Of a stretch of 5,357 nt of DNA, positions 1 to 5,357 are shown piece by piece. The stretch is from the NCBI GenBank assembly GCA_009774585.1, contig VSOA01000261.1, positions 1 to 5,357 of the forward strand, given 5' to 3'. The notes beneath the pieces were generated by a model. The model saw only the letters and a program-made list of their open reading frames with translations. It did not search any database and was not told the origin of the DNA. Made by a program: the position numbers and the translations under genes. Source of the DNA: Lachnospiraceae bacterium (GTDB lineage: Bacteria > Bacillota > Clostridia > Lachnospirales > Lachnospiraceae). Positions within the stretch are counted from its first letter, which is position 1, and each line of letters opens with the position of its first letter.

Positions 1-938
1 TCTTCCGTATAACACGACATATTCCACATCTGAAGAAACATTACCGTGAAGTTCCACACGGCCTCACCTTCAATACGAATACCCGCGTCTTTCCAATGTT
101 CTCCATAAGGATGCGTATAATTGATATACTCGTCCGACATATTGATACCGCCGGTATAGCCGATCTTGCCGTCTATTACCACGATTTTTCTGTGATCCCT
201 ATTGTTCAGAATGAGCGCCATAAAAGGAACCAGCTTATTAAAGGCCACACATTTAATTCCTTTTCTCTCAATTGTCTCATAATACTTCTTAGGCAAGAGA
301 AATGCGCTTCCCACATCGTCATAAATCAGCCGAACTTCCACGCCCTCTTTCACTTTACGCTCCAGAATATCGAGCACCGTATTCCACATACTGCCTTCGC
401 ATAGGATAAAAAATTCCAAGAAAACAAATTGCCTTGCGTTTTCTAAATCCTCTAGCATTTTTCTCCACCAAGGCTCTCCGTCAGAATAGTAAACTGTCGT
501 CGTGTGATCCCATACCGGTGTTGCCGCATAATCCATAATATACCGGCTCTGGTTTGCCATTCGCGGATTATCCTGCATTAGTTTCAGAAAGACCTCTTCG
601 TCCTGTTTGAGGCACTTTTGAATTTGAATATCCGTCCGATCCATACCTGCGCGCAGTTTCTTAGGTATAAAAACATGTCCGAACGTCAGATAGAGCGCAC
701 CGCCAAAAAGCGGAAAGATTAAAATCGGAACGATCCATGCTAATTTTACCGCAGGATTATTCGGCTTCCATACAATATAAAATACCGCACCAAAACTCAG
801 AAGTCTCAACGCAAAGGCAATTGCCACATAATAGTTGCCCCATTTGAAAATCTCCAGCATGAAAAATCCGATTTGAAACAGCACGATCAGCGCTGTGATA
901 ACTACTCTGTTTAGTGCGTAATGTAATATTTTTCTCAT
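1..938 (-). CDS. cls: Cardiolipin synthase, partial (C-terminus beyond window edge)
   Basis: This is the N-terminal 312 residues of a phospholipase D-superfamily cardiolipin synthase, which joins phosphatidylglycerol molecules into cardiolipin at the membrane. Residues 1-30 and about 38-57 and 66-88 are hydrophobic segments typical of the PLDc_N membrane anchor. The first HKD motif is complete: H249, K251 and D256, then G263 and N266 in the order HxKx4Dx6GxxN. The second HKD motif, expected roughly 170-180 residues later in a protein of about 480-520 residues, would lie beyond position 1. The frame is open to the edge. The ATG at 938-936 overlaps the TGA of the upstream sufB-type gene (ATGA). 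Only a weak GGA lies about 8 bases before it, so translation is probably coupled. No promoter of its own was seen. The family call is firm. Cardiolipin synthase rather than another PLD enzyme rests on the N-terminal anchor plus the HKD context. Confidence 0.93.
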   Translation of the reverse strand, partial: MRKILHYALNRVVITALIVLFQIGFFMLEIFKWGNYYVAIAFALRLLSFGAVFYIVWKPNNPAVKLAWIVPILIFPLFGGALYLTFGHVFIPKKLRAGMDRTDIQIQKCLKQDEEVFLKLMQDNPRMANQSRYIMDYAATPVWDHTTTVYYSDGEPWWRKMLEDLENARQFVFLEFFILCEGSMWNTVLDILERKVKEGVEVRLIYDDVGSAFLLPKKYYETIERKGIKCVAFNKLVPFMALILNNRDHRKIVVIDGKIGYTGGINMSDEYINYTHPYGEHWKDAGIRIEGEAVWNFTVMFLQMWNMSCYTE

Positions 939-1852
939 TTCAAAAATCCGTTTACAATCTGTTCCTCTGCTTCTTTCTCCGTGAGTCCCAGCGTCATCAG
1001 CTTCATCAATTGTTCTCCCGCAATCTTACCGATTGCCGCCTCATGTATCAAGTTTGCTTCTATATTGTTCGCAGTCAGTTCCGGAATAGCACTAACGCTC
1101 GATTGATCCATAATGATCGCATCACATTCACTATGCCCGTGGCATTTCCCGTTACCGATGATTCTACTCTTAAAAAGCTGCTCGGAAGAGTCCTTGGCTA
1201 CCGAACGTGACACCAGATTAACACTGGAATCATCTCCGTTCATTTCAACCGTAAAATCAGTCTCGGCATATTGACTGCCGTGCGTCATAATTTTCTCACG
1301 AATCACTAAAGACGCTCCCTCCGCCACCTCAGCGCTGGTCACTCTCCTCGTGGAGTCAATGCCTTTAATCTGAACTGTCTCCATCTCCAGCGAGGCGCCT
1401 TCGGCAAGATGAATCTCCGTCGTAGGGTTCATAATGCGCTCCCCGTTGCCATCTCCTGTACCATAATGCTTCTCCACATATCTTACTTTAGCATTCTTGT
1501 CTACAAAAAATCTGTGAATCCCGGAATGCTCCGACGCCGCAGCGCCGCCGTTATGAATACCGCATCCGGCAATAATCGTCACATCTGCATTCTCTCCCAC
1601 AAAAAAATCATTATACACACTCTCCTTAAGTCCGCTCTGACTGAGCACCACCGGAATGTGTACACTCTCTGCCTTCGTGTTTTCTTTAATGCGGATATCG
1701 ATTCCCGACTTATCCTCTTTAGTAATAATATCAATATTGGCCGTCGTGTTTCTACCAGCCATCTCCCCGTTTGCGCGGATATTATAGGCGCCGGCAGGAA
1801 TCTCGTGCAGCCCTGCTACCTGTTCTAACAAGTTTTGTTGTATTGCGTCCAT
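935..1852 (-). CDS. sufB: SufB/SufD-family Fe-S cluster assembly scaffold (SmsB-like)
   Basis: This 305-residue protein belongs to the SufB/SufD beta-helix family, which assembles Fe-S clusters together with the ATPase SufC in the cytoplasm. The C-terminal half carries the family signature: C237, then SECDA with C243, an I-P pair at 256-257, HEA with H270 and E271, GKI at 275-277 and a terminal VNGF. By position C243 and H270/E271 correspond to the residues known to be needed in E. coli SufB (C405, H433/E434). It is much shorter than E. coli SufB (about 495) and lacks that protein's long N-terminal region, as in the minimal SMS (SmsCB) systems, where a single SufB/D protein is thought to act as a homodimer. 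I chose the ATG at 1852 because AGAGGTGA lies 7 bases upstream. An in-frame TTG at 1885 would add 11 residues but would encode the ribosome binding site. It lies 48 bases after sufC, in the same operon. Confidence 0.92.
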   Translation of the reverse strand: MDAIQQNLLEQVAGLHEIPAGAYNIRANGEMAGRNTTANIDIITKEDKSGIDIRIKENTKAESVHIPVVLSQSGLKESVYNDFFVGENADVTIIAGCGIHNGGAAASEHSGIHRFFVDKNAKVRYVEKHYGTGDGNGERIMNPTTEIHLAEGASLEMETVQIKGIDSTRRVTSAEVAEGASLVIREKIMTHGSQYAETDFTVEMNGDDSSVNLVSRSVAKDSSEQLFKSRIIGNGKCHGHSECDAIIMDQSSVSAIPELTANNIEANLIHEAAIGKIAGEQLMKLMTLGLTEKEAEEQIVNGFLK

Positions 1853-1859
1853 CTGTTCA

Positions 1860-1867
1860 TCACCTCT
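1860..1867 (-). promoter_or_regulatory. Ribosome binding site fixing the sufB-type start
   Basis: AGAGGTGA lies 7 bases before the ATG at 1852-1850. It decides the start in favour of the 305-residue protein over the longer TTG-initiated reading (start at 1885). Confidence 0.8.
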
Positions 1868-1900
1868 GTCTATGTCTGCAACCAAATTTGTCCGGTTTAC

Positions 1901-2623
1901 TTATAATTTATCAGTTAATGTCTTGCACGGCTGACCGCATCCAAGAAGTTCCGGCATAACCTCTTCTTTGCTTCCAACCTTCTTAATCTGTCCGTCAGAG
2001 AGCAGAATAATACGGTCAGCGATATTAAGTATACGCTCCTGATGGGAAATAATCAGAATCGATCCTTTCGTCTCCTCATGCATCTTCTCAAAGACACGGA
2101 TCAGATTTTGAAAACTCCATAAATCAATGCCTGCCTCTGGTTCGTCAAAAATAGATATTTGGGTCTTTCGCGCCATAATCATGGCAATCTCAATTCGTTT
2201 CAGTTCACCGCCGGACAGCGATGCATTCACTTCACGGTTAACATAATCTCTTGCACATAACCCGACTTCGGAAAGCATCCCACATATTTCCGTGATTGTC
2301 GCGTCTTTGCCTGCCGCTATGGACAATAACTCTTTGACGGTAATCCCCTTAAAACGTACCGGCTGTTGAAATGCAAAACTGATACCCATATTTGCCCGTT
2401 CCGTAATCGACAAATTCGTAATATCCACACCGTCAAGCAAAATCTGTCCCGCCGTAGGAGTAAGAATACCCGCTATGATTTTTGCCAGCGTAGATTTACC
2501 GCTGCCGTTAGGACCCGTCACCGCTACGAACCGGTCGTCAATTGTCAGATTAATATCATTCAAAATTTCTATTTCCCTGTTTTCGTCCTCAGCCGAAAAG
2601 CAGATTCCTTTTAATTCCAGCAT
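1901..2623 (-). CDS. sufC: SufC-family Fe-S assembly ATPase (SmsC-like)
   Basis: This 240-residue soluble ABC ATPase is of the SufC type and is expected to drive conformational change of its SufB/D partner during Fe-S cluster assembly. All ATPase motifs are visible: Walker A GPNGSGKST at 37-45, Q-loop Q86 in FAFQQP, signature LSGGE at 136-140, Walker B ending in D160 with catalytic E161 (FDEPEAGID), and H-loop H194. The FDEPEAGID form and the QQP loop are typical of SufC rather than of transport ATPases, and the next gene encodes a SufB/D protein with no permease nearby. The ATG at 2623 is preferred because GAGGAG ends 7 bases upstream. The ATG at 2638 would add five residues and overlaps that site. 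A C-terminal CGQPC (C229, C233) is an unusual tail. No sufS, sufU or separate sufD accompanies it in this window. Confidence 0.94.
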   Translation of the reverse strand: MLELKGICFSAEDENREIEILNDINLTIDDRFVAVTGPNGSGKSTLAKIIAGILTPTAGQILLDGVDITNLSITERANMGISFAFQQPVRFKGITVKELLSIAAGKDATITEICGMLSEVGLCARDYVNREVNASLSGGELKRIEIAMIMARKTQISIFDEPEAGIDLWSFQNLIRVFEKMHEETKGSILIISHQERILNIADRIILLSDGQIKKVGSKEEVMPELLGCGQPCKTLTDKL

Positions 2624-2630
2624 TTTTTCA

Positions 2631-2636
2631 CTCCTC
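2631..2636 (-). promoter_or_regulatory. Ribosome binding site fixing the sufC start
   Basis: GAGGAG lies 7 bases upstream of the ATG at 2623-2621. The upstream in-frame ATG at 2638 immediately precedes this site and is therefore unlikely to be used. Confidence 0.8.
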
Positions 2637-2653
2637 ATTTAACCGATTAGATT

Positions 2654-2682
2654 ATCTTAACACAAAACCGGTTACTTAGCAA
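2654..2682 (-). promoter_or_regulatory. Candidate sigma-A promoter of the sufC-sufB-cls operon
   Basis: On the minus strand, TTGCTA (2682-2677) and TAAGAT (2659-2654) are separated by 17 bases, and TGT directly before the -10 gives an extended -10 element. Each hexamer matches the consensus at 4 of 6 positions. Transcription would start near 2647, leaving a leader of roughly 25 bases before the sufC ATG. The spacer contains the perfect 8-bp palindrome AACCGGTT (2666-2673), a possible operator half-site, though such a short palindrome can occur by chance. Confidence 0.6.
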
Positions 2683-2700
2683 ATCTTTAGCACATACTCA

Positions 2701-2730
2701 ATGAAACTCAATGAAACTCCATGAAACATC
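2701..2730. repeat. Three tandem 10-bp direct repeats upstream of the suf promoter
   Basis: On the plus strand three consecutive 10-mers read ATGAAACTCA, ATGAAACTCC and ATGAAACATC. A partial unit (ACTCA) lies just before the first copy. The array is about 18 bases upstream of the predicted -35 box, and its period is one helical turn. It does not look coding. It could be a protein-binding array or a chance microsatellite. Confidence 0.7.
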
Positions 2731-2759
2731 TTTGTTTAATCAACTAATTCAGCAATTTC

Positions 2760-2796
2760 AAAAACTGCCGGCATACGATTTCTCATATACCGACAG
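2760..2796 (-). terminator. Intrinsic terminator after the HPr-like gene
   Basis: On the minus strand, CTGTCGGTATAT (2796-2785) pairs with GTATGCCGGCAG (2776-2765) as a 12-bp stem with three G-U pairs and an 8-base loop. TTTTT (2764-2760) follows immediately. It lies about 30 bases past the stop of the HPr-like gene and separates that transcript from the suf operon. The plus-strand reading lacks a T tract, so it is directional. Confidence 0.88.
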
Positions 2797-2825
2797 CTCC
2801 CCTCTTTGTCTCTTATGTTCGTCTG

Positions 2826-3065
2826 TTATTCCTGTACCAGATACGGCGCAATCGCCGCCTCCACTTCAGAAATCTTATCGTTGGTCTCCAAAATTCTAAA
2901 TTCAACATGCTTCGACAAATCCATGGAAAAAATTCCCATTATGGATTTTGCGTCAATCACGTATCTGCCGGATGCCAGATCAAAATATCCTTCAAAACTC
3001 TCTATTGCATTCACAAATCCCTTCACTCTTTCAATAGAGTTCAAATCTAACATATAGCTTTTCAT
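2826..3065 (-). CDS. HPr-like protein lacking the catalytic histidine (Crh-like)
   Basis: This is a 79-residue cytoplasmic protein with an HPr-type fold signature. The motif AKSIMGIFS at 39-47 matches the regulatory-serine region of HPr, where S41 corresponds to Ser46, the residue that HPr kinase phosphorylates in Firmicutes. The HARPA segment around His15 is absent. Aligned by hand, the position is occupied by E12 within NSIERVKGF, so phosphotransfer from enzyme I to a sugar permease is not expected. HPr relatives without His15 but with the serine, such as B. subtilis Crh (Gln at 15), act as regulators. This protein is more divergent than Crh, and a regulatory role is inference. The ATG at 3065 follows GGAGG with a 5-base gap. 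It has its own promoter and terminator, so it can be transcribed alone, and it lies 115 bases downstream of the GH13 gene with no terminator seen between them. Confidence 0.85.
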   Translation of the reverse strand: MKSYMLDLNSIERVKGFVNAIESFEGYFDLASGRYVIDAKSIMGIFSMDLSKHVEFRILETNDKISEVEAAIAPYLVQE

Positions 3066-3087
3066 TTCATCCTCCCCGTCCTGCTTT

Positions 3088-3110
3088 CATATCTTTAAGA
3101 TATGCATATC
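3088..3110. promoter_or_regulatory. Overlapping palindromes in the leader of the HPr-like gene
   Basis: Positions 3088-3104 form a perfect inverted repeat with 8-base arms (CATATCTT / AAGATATG) around one base. Positions 3099-3110 are the perfect 12-bp palindrome GATATGCATATC, which shares its left part with the first. Both lie between the predicted transcription start (about 3119) and the ribosome binding site at 3075-3071, which suits a repressor operator or an mRNA stem-loop. The regulator is unknown. Confidence 0.55.
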
Positions 3111-3125
3111 GTTTCCACTGACTCT

Positions 3126-3155
3126 AGTATAAAATCATACAAGGCTTTTTGTAAA
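3126..3155 (-). promoter_or_regulatory. Candidate sigma-A promoter of the HPr-like gene
   Basis: On the minus strand, TTTACA (3155-3150) and TATACT (3131-3126) are separated by 18 bases, and each matches the consensus at 5 of 6 positions. The predicted start near 3119 gives a leader of about 54 bases containing the palindromes at 3088-3110. This promoter lies wholly between the GH13 stop and the HPr-like gene. Confidence 0.65.
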
Positions 3156-3180
3156 CAGAAAATATCTTAGTTCCGCATAA

Positions 3181-4941
3181 TTATTTCTTTATCCTGCGAA
3201 TCAATATACCGTTTCGCAGAAGCGTCGTGTCAATATAGTGTCTGGAAAAAAGGATTTCACCCTCTCTGGCAATCTCGATATCTTCCTCTTCACAGTTAAT
3301 AATTACTTCCACATAATTGTCTACCCATCCCATCTTATTGAACTCAATCACTCTTGGTCTGTTAATCTTGTTCGGGAAGTGGAAATTCCGGTTGCGAAGC
3401 AGCGGCTCTTCCCTACGCAGGTGGAGCAAGCTCCTGATGATCTCTATCCGTTCGTCATATACTCCCTCGTCGATATCCTCCCACGGCATACATCTTCTGC
3501 AATCCGGATCATGACCGCCCTCCATGGCGATTTCTGTCCCGTAATAGATACATGGTGAACCCGGCATGGTAAATAACACCGCAAGCTGCTGGAAATACTC
3601 GTCCAGATTCTTCACATCGCTTCTCAGTCTCTTCGTATCGTGAGAATCCAGCAGATTGAAGAGTACATCATTTGTCTGCTGCATATACCCTGTGTAACAT
3701 CGGTTAATCGTAAACTCGAAATCTTCGTTGGTCAGGCTCTTGTCAATCCAGAAATCTTTGATGCTCTCACCGAGCGGATAATTCATGACCGCATCAAATT
3801 CATCCCCTCTAAGCCACGGCATCGCATCATGCCAGATTTCTCCCAGAATATAGATATCCGGTTTAATCGCCTTAAGATGCGTGCGAAGCTCTTTACAGAA
3901 AGTGTGCGAAATCTCATTGGCAACATCCAGACGAATGCCGTCCACATCATAATTCTTCACCCAGTTCTCACAAACTTCGATCAGATATCTCCTGACTGCC
4001 GGATTATTCGTATTGAGCTTCGGCATCTTATCAAAGAATGCAAATGTAAAATATTGCTTTACATAAGCGCAGCCTCCTTCTTCCTTAAAAGGCCATTCAT
4101 TCACCATAAACCAGTCCCAGTACTCTGACTGCGGACCTTTTTCTTTCACGTCAAGCCACGGCGCAAACTGTTCGCCCGTATGGTTGAACACACCGTCAAG
4201 CATCACGCGAATTCCTCTCGTATGCGCCTCCTTCACGAGCGTAATCATTGTCTCCTCCGAGCCGAAATGCGGATCGATCTTCGTGTAATCGATTGTGTCG
4301 TATTTGTGGGACGTGGGCGCCTCGTTAATCGGTGTAAGATACAGCCCCGACACGCCTAAATCTTTAATGTAGTCAAGTTTATTGATAATCCCTTGCAAAT
4401 CTCCGCCAAAGAATTCCTGATTCGTCACCGCACCCTTGTTACGCCAAGGAAGTGTTCCTTCCGGATTAATCGAAGGATCACCGTTACAGAATCTCTCCGG
4501 AAAAATTTGATACCAGATTGTATCATTGACCCAATCCGGAGTCACCGGAATATCCGCAGGATTCATCCATGGGAATACAAAACACTGCCGGCTTCTACCC
4601 TCAAGCTGCATCTGCGTCTCCGACACAAAGCCGTCTTCGAAATAAAACCATTTTTCATTCTCGGTCTGCAATTCAAAATAATATTTCAGCCTCTTATACT
4701 CAGGTTTGATAGTCGTTGTCCACCAAAGCTGATTCTTCAACCGTTTCTTAAAAGGAATATTGACAGCGTCCCCGCTCCAGCTCTCACCGCCGCCTAGTAT
4801 TCCTGCCTTAAAAGGGTCCCCCTGAATCAGGTTCACATATTTCACATCATACCCGGTTCTGATATTGATAATCAGCTGATCTTTATCGAGCGGATAACAA
4901 TAATTATCATTTGCTCTGTGATATACCGCATTAAAGTCCAT
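3181..4941 (-). CDS. GH13 alpha-glucanase, cyclomaltodextrinase/neopullulanase type
   Basis: This 586-residue glycoside hydrolase of family 13 probably cleaves alpha-1,4 bonds in cyclodextrins, pullulan or maltodextrins. Residues about 1-120 look like the N-terminal beta-sandwich (CBM34-like) that this subgroup uses for dimerisation. The catalytic barrel starts near residue 135 (DWVNDTIWYQIFPERF at 136-151). The conserved regions are complete: DGVFNH at 249-254, GIRLD with nucleophile D339, GEIWH with acid/base E368, LDSHD with D435, and region V MPKLN at 306-310, which is typical of neopullulanase, cyclomaltodextrinase and maltogenic amylase. No signal peptide is present, so it should act on imported oligosaccharides in the cytoplasm. 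The ATG at 4941 is chosen because GGAGGTG lies just upstream. The in-frame TTG at 4977 would run through the operator and the ribosome binding site. Exact substrate preference within the subfamily cannot be read from the sequence. Confidence 0.93.
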   Translation of the reverse strand: MDFNAVYHRANDNYCYPLDKDQLIINIRTGYDVKYVNLIQGDPFKAGILGGGESWSGDAVNIPFKKRLKNQLWWTTTIKPEYKRLKYYFELQTENEKWFYFEDGFVSETQMQLEGRSRQCFVFPWMNPADIPVTPDWVNDTIWYQIFPERFCNGDPSINPEGTLPWRNKGAVTNQEFFGGDLQGIINKLDYIKDLGVSGLYLTPINEAPTSHKYDTIDYTKIDPHFGSEETMITLVKEAHTRGIRVMLDGVFNHTGEQFAPWLDVKEKGPQSEYWDWFMVNEWPFKEEGGCAYVKQYFTFAFFDKMPKLNTNNPAVRRYLIEVCENWVKNYDVDGIRLDVANEISHTFCKELRTHLKAIKPDIYILGEIWHDAMPWLRGDEFDAVMNYPLGESIKDFWIDKSLTNEDFEFTINRCYTGYMQQTNDVLFNLLDSHDTKRLRSDVKNLDEYFQQLAVLFTMPGSPCIYYGTEIAMEGGHDPDCRRCMPWEDIDEGVYDERIEIIRSLLHLRREEPLLRNRNFHFPNKINRPRVIEFNKMGWVDNYVEVIINCEEEDIEIAREGEILFSRHYIDTTLLRNGILIRRIKK

Positions 4942-4946
4942 ATGAA

Positions 4947-4953
4947 CACCTCC
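4947..4953 (-). promoter_or_regulatory. Ribosome binding site fixing the GH13 start
   Basis: GGAGGTG ends 5 bases before the ATG at 4941-4939. It selects this start over the TTG at 4977, which would translate through the site. Confidence 0.82.
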
Positions 4954-4958
4954 GTTTC

Positions 4959-4972
4959 GGAAAACGTTTTCC
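4959..4972. promoter_or_regulatory. LacI/CcpA-type operator (cre-like palindrome)
   Basis: GGAAAACGTTTTCC is a perfect 14-bp palindrome with the central CG typical of operators bound by LacI-family repressors, including MalR-type regulators and CcpA (cre sites resemble TGNAANCGNTNNCA). It lies between the predicted transcription start (about 4982) and the GH13 ribosome binding site, so bound protein would block elongation or initiation. A local alpha-glucoside repressor is as likely as CcpA because the outer bases are GG/CC rather than TG/CA. Confidence 0.75.
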
Positions 4973-4988
4973 AACACATCATGTAGTA

Positions 4989-5017
4989 ATCATACTACTA
5001 TTCTATCCGAAATGCAA
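4989..5017 (-). promoter_or_regulatory. Candidate promoter of the GH13 gene
   Basis: On the minus strand, TTGCAT (5017-5012) and TATGAT (4994-4989) are separated by 17 bases. The -10 matches 5 of 6 positions, but the -35 matches only 3 of 6, as in regulated promoters. The -35 lies inside the last codons of feoB. The inverted repeat GTAGTA-N4-TACTAC (4983-4998) covers the -10 and may be a second operator. Confidence 0.5.
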
Positions 5018-5357
5018 GCAGAAACTCGCCACTTGATAAAATAAAAATGCTGCCAGCCATGCCACACAACACTGCATACATACGATGCCGACCGTCTTCC
5101 ACACCGAATTCATCTCTCGTTTGATTGTTGCCACTGCTGCCACACACGGCGTATAGAGCAGCGTAAAAATCAGGTAGCTTCCTGCGGTAAGCGGCGTAAA
5201 CATAGTCCCCAATGTATCACTCAGGTTACTCATGCTCGTTCCGGTCAACACACTGAGCGTACTGACTACGGCCTCTTTCGCACTGAATCCGCTGATCAGC
5301 GCTGTTGCGGCTCTCCAGTCATTAAAGCCAAGCGGTGTAAATAAAGGCGCAATCAAT
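5003..5357 (-). CDS. feoB: Ferrous iron transport protein B, C-terminal fragment
   Basis: About 117 residues of the C-terminus of FeoB, the GTPase-coupled inner-membrane permease for Fe2+, are present. The frame is open at the right edge, so no start is visible and the N-terminal GTP-binding domain is outside. Diagnostic segments (counted from the first full codon at 5356) are GFSAKEAVVSTLSVL at 23-37, part of the conserved Gate core, and LLYTPCVAAVATIKRE at 66-81, a FeoB hallmark. Hydrophobic helices at about 60-79 and 88-110 fit the last membrane segments. The stop is TAG at 5005-5003. No intrinsic terminator is evident between it and the GH13 gene, so some readthrough is possible. The identification is firm from these motifs. 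Confidence 0.94.
   Translation of the reverse strand, partial: LIAPLFTPLGFNDWRAATALISGFSAKEAVVSTLSVLTGTSMSNLSDTLGTMFTPLTAGSYLIFTLLYTPCVAAVATIKREMNSVWKTVGIVCMQCCVAWLAAFLFYQVASFCLHFG

Noticed and set aside
1409..1828. 139-codon open frame on the plus strand inside the sufB-type gene
   Set aside because: It is antisense to a strongly supported family protein, and its composition is Arg/His-rich as expected for a shadow frame.
2701..2730. Possible CRISPR-like or mobile-element repeat
   Set aside because: The units are 10 bp with no spacers, and no transposase, terminal inverted repeats or cas genes are present.
2760..2796. Riboswitch in front of the suf operon
   Set aside because: The structure is a simple terminator hairpin for the upstream gene and lies before the suf promoter, so it is not in the suf leader.
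2711..2899. 62-codon plus-strand frame starting in the 10-bp repeats
   Set aside because: It crosses the terminator and the 3' end of the HPr-like gene, lacks a ribosome binding site and resembles no known protein.
3640..4128. 162-codon open frame on the plus strand inside the GH13 gene
   Set aside because: It lies antisense to conserved catalytic motifs of the GH13 enzyme, has no convincing ribosome binding site and encodes no recognisable domain; it is a shadow frame.
4393..4797. 134-codon open frame on the plus strand inside the GH13 gene
   Set aside because: It is antisense to the N-terminal half of a complete enzyme and has no domain or ribosome binding site of its own.

Overview
This window comes from a Gram-positive anaerobe of the Firmicutes, most likely a Clostridia/Lachnospiraceae-type gut bacterium. 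The evidence is the moderate GC content, strong AGGAGG-type ribosome binding sites, a two-gene minimal SUF (SMS-type) Fe-S assembly module, an HPr-like protein and a cytoplasmic neopullulanase-family enzyme. The assignment rests on gene content and protein style, not on a database match. All six genes lie on the minus strand, so transcription runs from high to low coordinates.

In transcription order the layout is as follows. (1) 5357-5003 is the 3' end of feoB, the ferrous iron permease, cut by the window edge. (2) A short regulatory stretch holds a candidate promoter, an inverted repeat over its -10 box and a perfect 14-bp CG-centred palindrome of LacI/CcpA type. (3) 4941-3181 is an intact GH13 cyclomaltodextrinase/neopullulanase-type glucanase with no signal peptide. 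(4) A 115-bp gap holds a good sigma-A promoter and overlapping palindromes in the leader of the next gene. (5) 3065-2826 is a 79-residue HPr-like protein that keeps the regulatory-serine motif SIMG but has lost the catalytic histidine. A strong intrinsic terminator at 2796-2760 ends this block. (6) Three 10-bp direct repeats and an extended -10 promoter precede an operon of sufC (2623-1901), a sufB/D-type scaffold gene (1852-935) and a cardiolipin synthase gene (cls, 938 to beyond position 1). The last gene starts inside the stop of the one before it (ATGA).

Two themes emerge. One is iron: ferrous uptake (FeoB) lies near Fe-S assembly (SufC with one SufB/D protein, and no sufS, sufU or separate sufD in view). 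The other is carbon control: an alpha-glucan enzyme under a cre/LacI-like operator sits directly upstream of a Crh-like HPr relative that could act as a regulator but not as a phosphocarrier. The least expected arrangement is the translational coupling of a phospholipid synthase to the Fe-S scaffold gene. No RNA genes, mobile elements or CRISPR arrays were seen.
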